DNA of 55,116 nt from Bacillota bacterium (GTDB lineage Bacteria; Bacillota; Clostridia; Peptostreptococcales; Acidaminobacteraceae): the NCBI GenBank assembly GCA_025210655.1, contig JAOARG010000066.1, positions 1 through 55,116 on the forward strand, read 5' to 3'. The notes under the pieces were generated by a model. That model saw only the letters and a list, made by a program, of their open reading frames with translations. It had not been told where the DNA came from and ran no database searches. A program made the position numbers and the translations under genes. Below, piece by piece: positions 53,876 to 55,116 of the stretch; the first letter of the stretch is position 1; each line of letters begins with the position of its first letter.

Positions 53876-53965
53876 AGCCAAGCAATTGACAAGCAGTGGA
53901 TAAACAGTTGTAAAAACTAAAAGATTTTAACGATTGTTTGCCTATTGCTTATCTATTGCTTGGCT
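53876..53965. repeat. long imperfect hairpin built of 11-base units
   Basis: Left arm: AGCCAAGCAAT, TGACAAGCAGT, GGATAAACAGT (53876-53908). The right arm mirrors it and ends in ATTGCTTGGCT (53955-53965). The three units are alike in pattern (NNNNAARCART), so each arm looks tandemly repeated. No T-run. Between a plus and a minus gene that converge here. Confidence 0.7.
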
Positions 53966-53999
53966 ATTGCTATCCATGGAAGTCTATTAATTGACTTCT

Positions 54000-54461
54000 T
54001 TATTTCGTCATTCCATTTAAATTTAACATGAAGCTTCCTGACTTTATATCCTTATGTATGATGTCAAAAGTATTGGATGGATATGTATCAAGGATTTCTG
54101 ATATTTCTTTTATAGGCTTGTTTATGTCGCTACCTTTGTATGTAAGGATAAGCTTATAGTTTAATATGTCGCTTTTCTCAAGGGTTAGAAAAGTACGAAT
54201 TGCAGGTGGAATATTTGAAGCCCATATAGGAGTCATAATAAATATCCTATTATATTTTTTTAAATCTTTTTTATTGTATTCGATATCAGTAAGATTCTTT
54301 TTTATGGCATCTATTGAACAGCCTATTGCCTTAAGGAAACCTCTACGTGGCTTTTTATCGGTTATTTCAATTATGTCGCAATCTAAAAGTTCTTTAAGTT
54401 TCTCAGCAACGGTTCTTGTGCTGCCAGTTCTACTGTAAAAAATAATCAGATCTTCGGTCAT
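54000..54461 (-). CDS. flavodoxin-family protein
   Basis: 153 residues. FMN phosphate loop FYSRTGSTRTVAEKL near 8-22 and the second loop MTPIWASNIPPAIRTFL near 75-91. Electron carrier or NAD(P)H-quinone reductase-like protein. Start ATG with GGAGG upstream. Convergent with the DPD-like gene, to which it might pass electrons, but that is conjecture. Confidence 0.85.
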   Translation of the reverse strand: MTEDLIIFYSRTGSTRTVAEKLKELLDCDIIEITDKKPRRGFLKAIGCSIDAIKKNLTDIEYNKKDLKKYNRIFIMTPIWASNIPPAIRTFLTLEKSDILNYKLILTYKGSDINKPIKEISEILDTYPSNTFDIIHKDIKSGSFMLNLNGMTK

Positions 54462-54694
54462 AATTACCTCCTTTTAATTAATCTTACCACAAAAATCATC
54501 TCTTAAAAATTACATTTCAATATCAAAAAAATATGTGAATAATAATGTAAAGATTCTGAATAATTATCCGATAATATAAATAAGCAACTTGAAATATTCA
54601 GCTGGTATTTTTTAAATCTCCATAGCTATTATATTCGTTTATTATAATGAGACTAATGTTGGATAGTAACCTTTATAATCAAAGGAGTGATTTT

Positions 54695-55027
54695 ATGGCT
54701 AATTTAGGCAAGGATGCTAACTTAAAAGCTAAAGGTTATCAAGATACTGGACTAATGAATGTGGATATTCCGTTGAAAATTGACTTGATTAACTTGGCTA
54801 AAGGATATTTGGATATAGTTACAAAAAGACCTTTAAATCTTGGGGTTGCATTTACTACGGGAATTAAATTCAGAGAAGAATTTAATTATATAAATGGGAT
54901 AATTATCAGTTGTGAAAAATGGGGAGATTTTTATTATTCTATTATAAGAATTCAAAAAATGTCAAAGGGCATGATAGACGAAATGGGCGAATATATGAGA
55001 CGACAAAATATAGTTTTTAAAAACTAA
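54695..55027 (+). CDS. small protein of unknown function
   Basis: 110 residues from ATG 54695, which has AAAGGAG upstream; the earlier ATG at 54647 lacks a ribosome site. Contains KGYQDTGLMNVDIPLKIDLI and ends GEYMRRQNIVFKN. The MRRQ-type end recalls PilZ domains, but RxxxR and DxSxxG motifs are absent. No family assigned. Confidence 0.6.
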   Translation: MANLGKDANLKAKGYQDTGLMNVDIPLKIDLINLAKGYLDIVTKRPLNLGVAFTTGIKFREEFNYINGIIISCEKWGDFYYSIIRIQKMSKGMIDEMGEYMRRQNIVFKN

Positions 55028-55058
55028 TACTACCTTTTTATTTAGGTAGTTTCTTTTT
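55028..55058 (+). terminator. terminator of the last gene
   Basis: ACTACC / GGTAGT around a T-rich loop, then TTCTTTTTG. Confidence 0.75.
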
Positions 55059-55116
55059 GTTTTTTGGTGAAAGAAAAATTAAAAGAAATAAATTATAAAA
55101 AAACTATTAAGGTCCC

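Overview
The window is a low-GC, AT-rich chromosomal segment of a Gram-positive anaerobe, most likely a member of Bacillota/Clostridia (a Tissierellales-like amino-acid fermenter is my best guess). The signs are Firmicute T-box leaders, strong GGAGG ribosome sites, FprA flavodiiron protein, a 2-hydroxyacyl-CoA dehydratase-type activase fusion, a TSCPD protein, DegV, LacI and IclR regulators, many lipoproteins and no outer-membrane genes. I see no tRNA, rRNA, transposase, phage gene or CRISPR array.

Layout. 1-755: gene-free, filled with two families of hairpin repeats. 756-5281: a sulfur-relay locus on the minus strand (split YeeE/YedE transporter, two TusA genes encoding identical proteins, thioredoxin reductase with a degenerate Trx tail), a divergent LysR regulator and a third TusA. 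5369-12737: an envelope-sugar cluster (WecE/ArnB-like aminotransferase, truncated ArnC-like glycosyltransferase, ATP-grasp ligase), an overlapping NitT/TauT-type ABC importer and a convergent membrane glycosyltransferase. 13060-15805: two secreted rhodanese lipoproteins, one with four domains from an internal duplication. 15879-20659: dTDP-glucose dehydratase, two-component system, TPR protein, glutaredoxin, ACT protein. 20660-25565: threonine/aspartate pathway, thrC-thrB divergent from hom-lysC. 25759-31684: a secreted protein, DegV, FlaG-like protein, T-box-controlled PutP, flavodiiron protein. 32432-39364: two polar amino-acid ABC importers, one under a T-box and one behind a His-His leader peptide with alternative hairpins, with IclR and bioD between them. 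39793-41848: molybdate importer behind a ModE-like operator. 42285-48390: giant activase, TSCPD, GNAT, Nudix-like protein, BioY. 48959-53863: cytosine uptake and deamination (codB, codA), LacI regulator, DPD-like flavoprotein. 54000-55027: flavodoxin and a small unknown protein.

How it fits together. Secreted rhodaneses, YeeE channel halves, TusA carriers and a reductase could form one thiosulfate or persulfide uptake chain. RfbB makes the dTDP-4-keto-6-deoxyglucose that a WecE-type aminotransferase uses, and the ArnB/ArnC/ArnT-like trio suggests amino-sugar decoration of an envelope polymer. Amino-acid import and synthesis are tuned by RNA leaders.

The most novel signal is a dispersed element (31695-32046, 36420-36880, partial copies at 1-272 and 48401-48545). 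Its conserved linkers pair end to end while the side hairpins between them vary in sequence and keep pairing, giving a ladder of four-way junctions. A second family built on CTAG linkers (534-700, 10861-11216) has the same logic.
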